A DNA stretch of 45,063 bases, taken from contig JAQGHU010000059.1 in the NCBI GenBank assembly GCA_028291515.1, positions 1-45,063 on the forward strand, given 5' to 3'. How positions within the stretch are numbered: the first letter of the stretch is position 1; the number at the start of each line of letters is the position of its first letter. The DNA is from Schlesneria sp. (GTDB lineage Bacteria; Planctomycetota; Planctomycetia; Planctomycetales; Planctomycetaceae). Positions 10,401 to 17,487 of this stretch are shown here, piece after piece. The notes below the pieces were generated by a model that made no database searches, was not told the origin of the DNA, and was given only the letters and a program-made list of their open reading frames with translations. Made by a program: the position numbers and the translations under genes.

Positions 10401-11321
10401 GACCTCACGTATCTCACCGGCCCGTTCCAGGGTGAAAAGTGCCTGGGAATGTACGAGTTTGGCGGCATCGATGAACAAAGTCTCCTGATCGCCATTCAAG
10501 ATCCAGGGGCAAAGGTTCCGCGACCGCAAGCCATTGAGATGAGCGGTAGCAGTCAGACGGGGTTCATCTTCCTTCGCCCAAACCAGCCAAGCGACTCTGA
10601 CCGGCAGATCGGTCAGTTCCAGGGCACCTGGACACTGAGGAACTATGACACAGGCAGGAACAATGACAAAAGTTCGTGGCCGATCCCCAAGGGAAAGGGC
10701 CCTGACAAGTCCGGCAACGGGAGCGAACTCCGGTGGGTCGTGAAGGGAAATGAAATCACCTGGACTAACAAGTCAGGTGAGGAAATCAAAGCTTCGTTGA
10801 CGACCAATCCAGAAAAGCGTCCGAAGCAGATTGATCTCACTTTTCTGACCGGCCCCGACCGGGGCGAGACGTGCCCCGGTATCTACCAGCACGGCGACTT
10901 AGATGAGAACATCCTGTGGCTCTGCCTGCCGGATCCGGGAACGAAGACCGCCCGACCAACGGAATTCTCATACCAATGGGGGGCAGGCCGCTCGTTGCTC
11001 TCGCTCTACCTGTTCGACACGTCAACGGCCCAAACATCCGCTGTTTCAAAGCCTACGTCAGGTGTCGAACCTGCTGACTTAACTCCCGAGAAGCGCCAAG
11101 CCGTCATCGAGACGGTTGCGGAAACGTTTCTGCGTTTTGGCGATGCCCGCTCCATCGGTACGAATGCGGATACGGAGTATGTGCGGCTAACTGACAAGGG
11201 TGAGGAGCCAGCCAAACGGACTGATCTGAAGGAAGGAGTCCACGTGCGTTATGAATTCGTATCAGCCACGAAGGGGGCCGCCAAAGTTGTCATTCTTCCC
11301 GCCAAACAGAACGCTGATTGA
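4461..11321 (+). CDS. Giant BlaR1-type M56 membrane metalloprotease with twelve TIGR03067 domains, 2286 aa
   Basis: Membrane zinc protease of the BlaR1/MecR1 family, expected to sense an envelope signal and inactivate the coupled BlaI. Hydrophobic helices lie near residues 15-35, 40-62 and 165-185. The zinc site is HELAH (264-268) with the downstream E305 in 'VEREHCCDD'. A fourth membrane helix lies near 370-392. In classical BlaR1 the part after the last helix is an external penicillin-binding sensor. Here it is a Ser/Asn/Gly-rich linker followed by twelve TIGR03067-like domains of about 130-165 residues (about 488-2185). Each runs 'FQGTW', 'W.WTIKGDEI.W', 'SFTIDP..SPK.IDLTFL.GP', 'C.GIY', 'L.DPG....RP'. 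A roughly 70-residue tail follows. No penicillin-binding motif is visible. The protein is about four times the length of ordinary BlaR1. Expressed from the blaI promoter with a 4-base overlap. Confidence 0.9.
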   Translation: MNGLLEFESPFSDSFVQRLGWLLIHSLWQFGIVALLAGVAVRVMRPHSAAMRYGVLLIAMAVSVVAPLATWMLQQVDASSPLVNDVTSVPERSSNAVFESATDAAQLADVTLLASDAETEVSTPDFTRSNAVSATLPAISPLASDNIQATPNWSELAESVMRPWMAWIVAAWGSGVALCSARPLLGWHTLQRLRRVGISPVSDEVLASMRRVSERLGVRRVVRVFQSTVAQVPVVVGYMRPVILLPLSLITSIPATQLEAILAHELAHVGRHDFVVNLLQTLVETLFFYHPAVWWLSRQIRVEREHCCDDLVVKLFGNRVEYGRALVAVEELRGRKTALALGASDGSLLSRVRRIASVRLDHTVTGPSTRWPIALAGLVTLGLVVTIAFAVPFTSLAEGETPLAQDSSDTASERRPSEPTLDAIDRLPNSNNGKGNGGNKQDLQSGEQQGQETFAGSDSPRDKPAANPDDSMPNEAAVPPVAERPVAKELEPFQGTWPMSLCDSEDKTLYAPQEVIRHWRWTIKGDEILWQRERQVWKLTFKVDPTKSPKEIDLTYLDGPFKGVTCLGMYEWGGVDGKCLNISIQDPGATVARPTSISMTGGGQTSLIFLNPIDHEYEVSQFQGTWSVKVQSDTWPRPFGKENERRWMVKGNEITWTSLEGDEVKASFTIDSAKSPQQIDLTFLSGPDKGKKCLGIYDQVKLGKKPLQLCLTDPGSEAARPTEFQYEAKSGRVLIGLDPVEQPVPQSATRQESSVEPVAAPTAQSIAREKELFQRAWKFNTCWSETWRAETDEVRKWRWTVKGGQIAWAGPGSEEWKLSFTIDPSKSPKEIDLTFLDGPHQRERCAGIYTTEGEGQEMWLCLQDPGAKTARPIEFPGSLADIKNSGRSLFILEPVEPNSIETELASLQGSWLLSNLQTQGWPKPIGKGPDPTGQGSKWEWLIEGTEIIWTSPENEEIRLSFTIDPAKSPKCFDVTFLSGPDKGKKCLGLYERSGMLGKSLWLCLTDPDSKADRPADLSFSSYQGRSLMILQPIKPPVSQTSIDVKPSVDPVPVSAKSPISKELDSIQGYWAVDSLKSEFAPLKVSDVDARRWRWTIKGDEIIWGREGQEWRLSAKLDPSTTPKQIDFTFLDGPNKGETCLGIYERSGDEGKKLRIRIQDPGAKVGRPIDFEMKQGSQTSLLALRSIPPIDPVKELASFQGTWSWDYSQLWTWPQPIGVGTDSDGRKSEKRWVIEGNRITWVGRDGQRVYVNFTIDPFKAPKQIEFTFLNGPHGGHKSIGIYESKGDDDYRDLCMTDPGTDAPRPTDISAGTFKQQSIIAIHRVAPPAKPFAADELKRLQGVWKMTLCDSTLRTFGATQKEIENWQWTIKGDEILWRRGSDEWRLKLEIAPPKSPREMDLTYLAAPFELDLTYLTGPFKGAKCRGIFGWGGVDRQDLMIAIQDPGSDAPRPTKFYMNSAVKTGLMILSPSKPSDIERENAALQGTWTLRNFDTGNFDRNKDPSSWPLPSGKGPDKSGEGSELRWRITGNEISWTSRSGQEIKASFTIDSRQRPKQIDLTFLSGPDKGKTCPGIYQRGDLDENILWICLADPDSTKVRPKEFSYGWNEGRSLLSLYPFKGAAPKVSAISAPSDAPSPATPEKSISKELAPFDGTWAVDSLDSEAATIKISYPQQSWRWSIKGSEVVWGREGQQFKLAAKLDPSTSPKQIDFTFLDGPNKGETCPGIYEWSGDNGRNLRIRMQDPSAKVGRPTNFEMKKGSQTSLIVLRPIPPVDPVKELASFQGTWCFDTLQFRIWPEPIGVGIDGDGRTSEQRMVVKGNQITWTDRQGKEIAVSFTIDPFQTPKQIDFTFLIGPHRGAKSLGIYEPQMGNDNFLWLCMTNPGTNAPRPIDVSFSGQKQQSMIGMYQVAPPEKPSAAKALERFQGLWNVTLCDSALRTYGATQQEAEKWKWTIKGDEVLWSRQGEVWKLKLAVDPSKRPREIDLTYLTGPFQGEKCLGMYEFGGIDEQSLLIAIQDPGAKVPRPQAIEMSGSSQTGFIFLRPNQPSDSDRQIGQFQGTWTLRNYDTGRNNDKSSWPIPKGKGPDKSGNGSELRWVVKGNEITWTNKSGEEIKASLTTNPEKRPKQIDLTFLTGPDRGETCPGIYQHGDLDENILWLCLPDPGTKTARPTEFSYQWGAGRSLLSLYLFDTSTAQTSAVSKPTSGVEPADLTPEKRQAVIETVAETFLRFGDARSIGTNADTEYVRLTDKGEEPAKRTDLKEGVHVRYEFVSATKGAAKVVILPAKQNAD
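5923..11010 (+). repeat. Twelve tandem TIGR03067-domain units
   Basis: The 'FQGTW'-type core of each unit starts near 5937, 6324, 6777, 7178, 7656, 8052, 8472, 8901, 9404, 9798, 10220 and 10616. Odd units carry a short N-terminal part ('CDSxxxT' or 'VDSLxS'). Even units carry a 'W..PxGKG/GVG' insert. The array is therefore six A-B pairs. Units 5-8 and 9-12 match in order and in sub-type, suggesting a recent four-unit block duplication of about 1.75 kb. Confidence 0.85.
8646..8711 (+). repeat. 33-bp tandem duplication inside unit 7
   Basis: 8646-8678 and 8679-8711 encode 'EMDLTYLAAPF' and 'ELDLTYLTGPF' back to back, repeating one beta-strand and turn of the domain. All other units carry this segment once. 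The copies already differ at several bases, so the event is not very recent. Confidence 0.75.
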
Positions 11322-11339
11322 AGGGCGGGCACCGCAGCA

Positions 11340-11549
11340 AGCGCCGAAGGCGCGAAGAGAAGCAAGACGCCACCTGCCAACACGACATCGCAACCAACCG
11401 GCGAGCCCGTCCCGGTCGAAATGCCGGTGCCGTAAGAACTGGTACCGTTCCAGGGAATCTGGCCGATGAACCTATGCGATTCCGAAGACAAGACGCTATA
11501 CACTCCGCAGAACGAGGAGATTAAAGGGAACGAAATCGCCTGGTCCTGA
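11340..11549 (+). pseudogene. Decayed thirteenth TIGR03067 unit downstream of the stop
   Basis: After the BlaR1-type gene stops at 11321, the sequence resumes a linker-like frame rich in Pro, Thr and Ala (about 11340-11432). A TAA follows at 11433, and then 11436-11549 encodes 'ELVPFQGIWPMNLCDSEDKT', 'LYTPQ', and after an internal deletion 'IKGNEIAWS' before TGA. Unit 1 reads 'ELEPFQGTWPMSLCDSEDKT', 'LYAPQ', 'IKGDEILW', so this is clearly a damaged copy of unit 1. The remaining sequence to 11658 shows no further coding signal. Confidence 0.8.
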
Positions 11550-11658
11550 TTCCGGCCAAACGTGGATTTCGATGGAACGGAGTGCAGGCAAGTCGCTCCA
11601 TCGCAGCTTTAACTGACGGGATGCTCCGTGAATTCCTCCCTGATCAAATGAAACCGGA

Positions 11659-13047
11659 TCACTTGGTTCTCTGCGCGTGTAGCAGCGTCTCGACGGCGCG
11701 ATACCGCGACATCACACCTGGCTGGGGATACAGGCCTCCTGCCAGAATCAGCGCGGCGAGCAGCAGTACGGCAAATCGTTCTCTGGTCTGGATTTGTAGC
11801 GAAACACCCGATGCGTACCGATTTCCCGTAAACAGGATGAAATAAGTTTTCATAAATGCGACACCGTTGAGTGCGCCGGCGACCACGACAGCGATGCCAA
11901 TATAGGGATAGGCGTCTACGGTGCCGTGAATCAGCAGTTCGGTTCCGACAAACCCGACGGTCCCAGGAAATCCGATGCTGGCCAGTCCCGTTAGCATGAA
12001 ACATATTGCTAATTCAGGTGTGTGATCGTACAGGCCGCGAAAGCGTACCAGCGATAATCGCCCGCAGCGGGCTTCCAGCGCACGCAGAGTCAGTCCAAAT
12101 CCACCGAGTGCCATTCCCACCGACAGCCAGACACTCAGTGCTCCCGTCAGCGCAGTCGGTGTCGAAATTTCCAGCCCCACCAATACCAGTGCGGAGTGGC
12201 TGAGAAACAGATAGCAAAAGAACCGTCGTACGTCATGTTGCACCAAGGCCATTCCAGCGGCGTAGACTGCCATAAATAGTGATGCCAGCCCCACACTGTA
12301 CAACGCACTTTCGGATGCGATCGGCAGAACCAGCCGCACTGCGGCATAGGCGCCCGTGAGCGGCACGACAAACAACAGTGCCGTACCGAAGGTCGCATGC
12401 TCGAACAGATCAGTGACCCAGCAGTGGAATGGCGCGATACCACTGCGGACGAGGATTGCCCCAAACAATGGAACGATCGCCCAGAGAGTGTGATTCCCGT
12501 CGAGCCCTTCGAATTCGGCAACCGTCCAACCCACCACCAATAGGAGAACAAACAGCGCCATATGACCGACATAGACTCGCGTACGTTTACCCCGCTGACG
12601 GAGTTCGAGGTAGGGCGGGATCGCCTCCAGAGCCATCAGGCCGATGATCCCGCAGGGTTCCTTGCAGCTGAACAGGGATAGTAAAATGGCCTCGGAGAAC
12701 AGCGTTCGGGCAAACGAAGTTCGGGACACCTTGGTCTGGAGAGTTGCGACCGCAGTCAGGAAGTACAACAGTGCGGCCAACGGCAGCAGAGGGACGCTGA
12801 ATCTGTCAATCATCAGGAGTTCACGTCCGGTCAGTCGCGACAGGAGATGAGCTGGATCATCGGCTTCATCCGCATTTAGGTATTCGAAGTCCAGCCAGGT
12901 GCCCACCGTACAGATCAACGCCGCACCAGAAACCAGCAGCGCCCATTTGCGCGCCAGATGCGGATTCCGCAGCCGACCGACACAACATCCACCAACCAGG
13001 CAAATCAGGATCGCCAATTCTAGCCACGGAAGATGCAAATCGGCCAT
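11659..13047 (-). CDS. dabB: DabB: proton-conducting NuoL/MrpA-like subunit of the DAB bicarbonate-accumulation complex
   Basis: Polytopic membrane protein (462 aa, about a dozen hydrophobic helices) of the NADH-dehydrogenase/Mrp antiporter-like family. Partnered with DabA it is thought to couple cation flux to CO2 hydration, giving net uptake of inorganic carbon. The family signature around 'GIAPFHCWVTDLFEHATFG' corresponds to the conserved PFHxWLPD segment of NuoL/M/N proteins; 'LVQHDVRRFFCYLFLSHSAL' matches the next conserved helix, and 'GLASIGFPGTVGFVGTELLI' a later one. ATG 13047 is preferred over an upstream in-frame start at 13095 because AAGGA lies just upstream with good spacing and the first membrane helix then begins near the N-terminus. 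It follows dabA by 91 bp on the same strand. The identity rests strongly on that neighbour. Confidence 0.88.
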   Translation of the reverse strand: MADLHLPWLELAILICLVGGCCVGRLRNPHLARKWALLVSGAALICTVGTWLDFEYLNADEADDPAHLLSRLTGRELLMIDRFSVPLLPLAALLYFLTAVATLQTKVSRTSFARTLFSEAILLSLFSCKEPCGIIGLMALEAIPPYLELRQRGKRTRVYVGHMALFVLLLVVGWTVAEFEGLDGNHTLWAIVPLFGAILVRSGIAPFHCWVTDLFEHATFGTALLFVVPLTGAYAAVRLVLPIASESALYSVGLASLFMAVYAAGMALVQHDVRRFFCYLFLSHSALVLVGLEISTPTALTGALSVWLSVGMALGGFGLTLRALEARCGRLSLVRFRGLYDHTPELAICFMLTGLASIGFPGTVGFVGTELLIHGTVDAYPYIGIAVVVAGALNGVAFMKTYFILFTGNRYASGVSLQIQTRERFAVLLLAALILAGGLYPQPGVMSRYRAVETLLHAQRTK

Positions 13048-13138
13048 CAGAATTCCTTCAGCGACTCGCGTACTCCCACTGCCATTCCTTGCCAACGCAA
13101 ACGACCAGCCAATCCCGAGATCACATGGACAGTGACCG

Positions 13139-16100
13139 CTACTCCTCGATCAGCGCGAACGGCAAGTGATCACGCGAACCGCAATACCAGTCAGCCGATG
13201 ATGTCGCTTTGGGGAGTTCAACAGTACTGGCCTGATAAACATGAAACTCGCCGTTTTGATAGACTTGTATTTGATCCGAATCAGGGTCGAGGACCGCCAG
13301 TTGGGCCCAACCGTTTCCCAGAATTCTGCCGATCACGGGATTGCGTTGCATGATCTTGTGCATTCCTTCTGGAGTCGTCTCGATGATAAACAGGCATCGT
13401 ACCGGTTCGTGGATTTCCGTACTCTGAATGGGTAAGCCACAACGAAGGTCGCTGGACGCTCCATCCATGACTCCCAACAGTGAAGTGACATTGTGAGGCA
13501 ATTTGGTGCCGCACCCCCATCCCAGCGAGTCGATTGCCGACAAGTAATACTGCATGCTGATCCCGGAGCAGACTGGAATTACTGCGCTGAGGATTCGCTC
13601 CAGAATGGTGTATTCGAAATCGTCGTGTTTGGGATCATAGGATTGAAGGAAGGACCGCCGATCCAGATAGAGACTCAACGACCGAGAACGCCGTCCAACG
13701 ATGCACATCGCATTCGAGGCATTGCCGAACTCGGGGCGAGTCTGCGCCAGATCCTCTGAGCGATCTTTGACATGTTGATGCGCCTGTTCGGGCGTGATGT
13801 TCAGTGACGCCGAGTAGAACCGACGACATCGTTCATGGGCATTGTGCTGGCAGGCCATCTCCATCGCGCGTCTCGCAGCGGCGAAATCATCAGCATGCGA
13901 TTTGGGTAACTGGTCCAAATCGTAGAAGCTCACAGTATCATCGCAGGTATTGTGCAAGCCCCCGATGAAGAACGTGTCGTCTGGCACGGACAATCCGCGA
14001 TTCGCCAGCAACCCTCGAACCTCCGAACTGTTGAGCATTGCGGCCAGCGCCCTTCCATTCGGCCCGCCCGGGTTTCCGGTACATGCTCCACAGTCATAGG
14101 TCGACTTGTGCGGGTTGTTCTGGCAGGTGGATCCGTGGCCGATAAAGAAAACCAGGCGCGAGAACTTCGAGGTCAACCCGATGTCACGCAGCAAGACCTC
14201 GCTGATCCCAGCCATTTCCTCGGTCGTGAATCCGGTTTCTCCAAAATTGGGTCCCGCTGTCGGTAGCTTCCGTTCGAGCCGCAACCGAGTCGCCATTGAT
14301 GGAGCCACGAAGCCGCTCAGAGTTCGTCGGAGTTTTGCGGTGAATTGAGGAAACAGAACGCGCATGACGAGCGGAATTGAAGCGAGCGTGCCGAGTCCAG
14401 CAGACAGGACAGCGCCGGACGCAAAGCTGCGGCTGTCGAGATGAACCTGATGAGCGGCGAGACCGAGCACACGACGCGAACGCGTTCGAAACTCGTGGAC
14501 TTGCACTTGCTCCGAGGTCTCCTCGACGACCCAGTGCTTAGGACGAATGACAACCGGGCTTTGCGAGGAAAAGTGAGCTTCTGCAACTCCTCGAAAATAC
14601 ATGGGAACACCAAAAAAGCCTGCGGTGCCGAAGGTTTCGATGTCCGGCGATTGCTCTTCGAGATGTCTGCGAAACGATTCTTCGCGCGTGTCGAGACAAA
14701 ACACGAACTGCAGCCGTGGCACTGCAGCGACTTTCGCGGAGCATCGATTCTTAATCGAAATCGCATCCAGCGTTCTGATCAACAGTCGGTGTTCATACGC
14801 GAGTTGGAATATTCGCCGGCGCTCCGGCGAAGGAAAATCCTCGATTTCCGCAATCAGAGTTTCCCAGCCGTGCTTGGTGAGTTGACTGAGAGCCGGCGGA
14901 GTCCAACCCATGACTTGGGCAAGTTGGAAGACGTAAAAGACGCGCCGCTCGACTGATGAGAATGATCGCGCGTTCGCGCGTTCCAAGAGGACCGACCGCG
15001 ATCCGGCCAACGACGCTTCCATGGGCACTGCTGATTTCTGACACAGATATCTGAGCGCACATCGTTCCAACAGCAATCGCACGGCAACAAATTCGATCAA
15101 ACTTCCCGGTGCAGCAGGTCTCGCCACCCGATCCGGGCGAACCTCCATCTGCCAGATCATGCCAGCCCACCCTCTTAGAGCTAATACTGTGGCGTTGACA
15201 ACATCCGCCCATTGATCCTCCGGGACGCCCAGATCCTCCAGCGATTCCAGTATCAATTGAGAGGGTGTCGTGTTTTCCGTTACAAGTCTGGAGAGCTCTT
15301 TAGCCAACAGATGCATCCACGGTTCTGGTCGCCTGCCTGCGGACTGATACAGGGTACGGAATGCGTTCCAAAAGCCGCGTTCACGATCCGGCAACGCCCA
15401 ATCGGAGACTCCCTGATCTGTGAACGCGGCACAAAATCGAATCAGGACAGGATGAACGAGCAAATCGCTGTCCTGCCCCGTGGCCGACAACAGGAGATCA
15501 CGATAACGGCGGAACGGTGATGTCGTCGGAAGCGGCAATTCGACCTGCTTCACGCCTTCGCGGCAAACGAGCCAAAGCAAGTGCAGCGAGAACGTTTCCC
15601 AGATCCTCTGATCCCAACCGGCGGGTGGCCCATTGCCAAATCGCGCAAGCAGATCCGTGACGAGTTGAAAGTCCGGTCGCCTGGCCATCGGTTCATCGCC
15701 TGAATGACCATCCGTATGGCCGACAAATTCTTGCATGACCCAATGTCGCGTCGCTTCCAGAAACCCCTCGCGAATTGTTGCCGGTACTTCTTTGCTGAAG
15801 CGAGTGAGTGCGTCAGTTTCTGCAATGAACCAACGCAATTCTTCCGCAGGAGCAGAATGGAGCGAATATTGCAACATGGCCAGACGCACTTCAAATCGCG
15901 TCCCAGAAGGAGCAATCGGTGTCGGCGCGGAATTCGCCAGTGCTGCGCTCAGAACAGTGCGGACATCGTCCAATGCGATCCGGCCAGCCGCGAGCTTCTC
16001 GCGATACACGTCTTTGGGCCAGTAGGGCCGACATCCGAACAGTTCCGCCCCCTTCGCCAGACCAACTTCAAACGGGAGATCCTCAAAGGCCTGCAGGGGA

Positions 16101-16252
16101 TTGAGGAACGCAAATCCAGTCAGGGGCCCTTGGGCAGGTAACAGCGTTCCGGCGCGGGCGACGAGGGACTCTACTCTTTGCAGTGTTTCGCTCATTTCCG
16201 AAGAGCGGCTCATTGAGGAGATATCTGTGTTCGACGGAGCAGTTGCCGTCAT
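13139..16252 (-). CDS. dabA: DabA: DUF2309 / UPF0753 carbonic-anhydrase-like subunit of the DAB complex
   Basis: Large peripheral subunit (1037 aa) of the DAB energy-coupled carbon-uptake complex, with a beta-carbonic-anhydrase-like zinc site. The proposed ligands are visible in order: C519 and D521 in 'FCLDTREESFRRH', H706 in 'FIGHGSTCQ', and C721 in 'YDCGACTG'. The C-x-D pair and the 15-residue H-to-C spacing match what is reported for Halothiobacillus DabA (C351, D353, H524, C539, from memory). ATG 16252 is chosen over GTG 16273 because GAGG lies 8 bases upstream. The gene precedes dabB, an order consistent with one transcript. No carboxysome, Rubisco or soluble carbonic-anhydrase gene is nearby, so in a probably heterotrophic host it may feed anaplerotic carboxylation; that is inference. 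Confidence 0.93.
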   Translation of the reverse strand: MTATAPSNTDISSMSRSSEMSETLQRVESLVARAGTLLPAQGPLTGFAFLNPLQAFEDLPFEVGLAKGAELFGCRPYWPKDVYREKLAAGRIALDDVRTVLSAALANSAPTPIAPSGTRFEVRLAMLQYSLHSAPAEELRWFIAETDALTRFSKEVPATIREGFLEATRHWVMQEFVGHTDGHSGDEPMARRPDFQLVTDLLARFGNGPPAGWDQRIWETFSLHLLWLVCREGVKQVELPLPTTSPFRRYRDLLLSATGQDSDLLVHPVLIRFCAAFTDQGVSDWALPDRERGFWNAFRTLYQSAGRRPEPWMHLLAKELSRLVTENTTPSQLILESLEDLGVPEDQWADVVNATVLALRGWAGMIWQMEVRPDRVARPAAPGSLIEFVAVRLLLERCALRYLCQKSAVPMEASLAGSRSVLLERANARSFSSVERRVFYVFQLAQVMGWTPPALSQLTKHGWETLIAEIEDFPSPERRRIFQLAYEHRLLIRTLDAISIKNRCSAKVAAVPRLQFVFCLDTREESFRRHLEEQSPDIETFGTAGFFGVPMYFRGVAEAHFSSQSPVVIRPKHWVVEETSEQVQVHEFRTRSRRVLGLAAHQVHLDSRSFASGAVLSAGLGTLASIPLVMRVLFPQFTAKLRRTLSGFVAPSMATRLRLERKLPTAGPNFGETGFTTEEMAGISEVLLRDIGLTSKFSRLVFFIGHGSTCQNNPHKSTYDCGACTGNPGGPNGRALAAMLNSSEVRGLLANRGLSVPDDTFFIGGLHNTCDDTVSFYDLDQLPKSHADDFAAARRAMEMACQHNAHERCRRFYSASLNITPEQAHQHVKDRSEDLAQTRPEFGNASNAMCIVGRRSRSLSLYLDRRSFLQSYDPKHDDFEYTILERILSAVIPVCSGISMQYYLSAIDSLGWGCGTKLPHNVTSLLGVMDGASSDLRCGLPIQSTEIHEPVRCLFIIETTPEGMHKIMQRNPVIGRILGNGWAQLAVLDPDSDQIQVYQNGEFHVYQASTVELPKATSSADWYCGSRDHLPFALIEE

Positions 16253-16430
16253 TTCTATAGCCTCAAAAAACACAATCGTGCCTTAGTTCTCCTCGCGCGT
16301 AACACCAGCAAGATCTTTGAGCGTGTCGGCACGGGAAGAGAGTTTGGCTGGAAACAGACAGCCTCGGTCAATAAGACTCCTCGGCCAAACCCGCACATTC
16401 GTCGCTGGCGACCGTAGCCAGCTGTGCGAT

Positions 16431-16658
16431 TCAACCCGCACAGTACGGTCCGCCGTACGCCGCATCCTGAGACGGAATTACGGTGGCTTGCCTGGCTTCC
16501 ACTTCCATGCGCCGAGCGTAAGACAAAGAGATCCAAGCAACGCGTGCCAGATAACAGAGGATACCGATCGCCAGCACGCTCGCTGCAAGTTGGTCCAAGA
16601 CCAAACCTGGTGCACTGAAAAGATTACTTACCGGATTGATTGTCGGCTCTGAAAACAT
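16431..16658 (-). CDS. Small single-span membrane protein upstream of dabA, 75 aa
   Basis: Not a recognised family. The product has an N-terminal soluble part, one clear hydrophobic helix ('LAASVLAIGILCYLARVAWI', about residues 25-44), then a basic patch and a soluble tail. The ATG at 16658 has AAGGA 4-5 bases upstream, better than for chance ORFs in this region. It lies on the dabA strand, 178 bp upstream of dabA, so it could be a small accessory subunit of the DAB complex; small extra genes are known in some dab operons. The 16253-16430 gap to dabA shows nothing clear. Confidence 0.45.
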   Translation of the reverse strand: MFSEPTINPVSNLFSAPGLVLDQLAASVLAIGILCYLARVAWISLSYARRMEVEARQATVIPSQDAAYGGPYCAG

Positions 16659-16971
16659 ACGATCCTTTTCAATCGAAATACCAGGCAGGTGCTGTCACGG
16701 TTCGGCGAACCTTGCTTCGTAGCTTGCGTGCCAAACAAGACCCGCGGCGATTATTTGCCAATATCGACCAACAAGACGCACAGGTTGAACGATCTGCCAG
16801 CTAATCCCTCGTCCAGATCGCCCCTCATCGGGCAAAGCCAATCGCCAGCAGCTTGCCTGCTGCGAATGACGAACTCCTCAGAGTCAGCCTGGTCATCCCT
16901 GGTGAATTGGCCTAGATGATTTCGGCTGAGTCAATTCTCAGATGTTTGCTTTTACTCAATCATTCCTGGAG

Positions 16972-17004
16972 ATTATCTAAAGTAATATGCGAATGTTCGA
17001 ATAT
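16972..17004 (-). promoter_or_regulatory. Candidate ArsR operator and leftward promoter of the dab operon
   Basis: 16985-17004 is the near-perfect palindrome ATATnCGAA-N2-TTCGnATAT. Immediately to the left, read on the minus strand, is GATAAT (16977-16972), a plausible -10. The palindrome would then cover the -35 region, a blocking position; no good -35 hexamer is seen. It lies in an AT-rich patch about 310 bp upstream of the small membrane ORF. A related site precedes arsR (17420-17439, 15 of 20 bases identical). Confidence 0.5.
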
Positions 17005-17169
17005 ATGAGCACTACTGTCACGTGTCAACCGCATAAGATTTCGTCATCCTCTCTCCAGCGCACGCTGTGGAATCCATTGGATTGCTCAAAGAGCGGCGGA
17101 AAGTGCATGTGGTCAGGATGACGCAACCCTTCAAGTGGGGTGGTGTATTTTTCAGAAGAGAATCCGACA

Positions 17170-17397
17170 ATGCCGACTCCGACGCGCAATGTTTATAGGC
17201 TCTTTTCGATATTTGCCGTACAACTTGTCGCATTCGGCCTGTTTGAGTGGTTCTCGCAACGTCGAGAGCAGAGCTGGCAGCAGCGTGGAGTGAAGACTTC
17301 GAAGCCGAGGAACAGCGAATCGCCAGGCACACGGAAGGCGATGGAACAGAAAACACAGGTAGCCAGCTTCCCGCCAGATTGCCTTACTTGTCCTTAA
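17170..17397 (+). CDS. Doubtful small ORF with one membrane helix
   Basis: From ATG 17170 the frame gives about 75 residues beginning 'MPTPTRNVYRLFSIFAVQLV', a possible membrane helix, followed by a basic hydrophilic tail. A GTG at 17140 is an alternative start. The ribosome-binding site is weak, and a 112-residue ORF overlaps on the other strand without any motif. It sits between the two operator-like palindromes. It may be real or chance. Confidence 0.22.
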   Translation: MPTPTRNVYRLFSIFAVQLVAFGLFEWFSQRREQSWQQRGVKTSKPRNSESPGTRKAMEQKTQVASFPPDCLTCP

Positions 17398-17439
17398 CAA
17401 TCACCGAGAGATAATCCAAGTATTCGACAATTCGAATAT
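17388..17439 (+). promoter_or_regulatory. arsR-sbtA promoter with ArsR-like operator
   Basis: TTGTCC (17388-17393), a 16-bp spacer and GATAAT (17410-17415) form a readable promoter. The operator-like element at 17420-17439 (GTATTCGACA-ATTCGAATAT) covers the predicted start point. Inner arms ATTCGA and TCGAAT are complementary around CAAT. It shares the TTCGAATAT half-site with the palindrome on the dab side. The arsR start follows 48 bp later. Confidence 0.5.
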
Positions 17440-17487
17440 GCTTGGTCCATCTCAACACTGACGGTAAACGATCACGCGGAGCTTCCG

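Noticed and set aside
5327-10840. Many ORFs of 60-200 codons on the minus strand and in other plus frames inside the repeat array
   Set aside because: They recur at the same place in each repeat unit and have no motifs or ribosome-binding sites. They are shadows of the in-frame TIGR03067 units.
4461-11321. Classical beta-lactam sensing by the BlaR1-type protein
   Set aside because: No SxxK / SxN / KTG-type penicillin-binding domain is visible after the membrane helices; the external region is TIGR03067 only.
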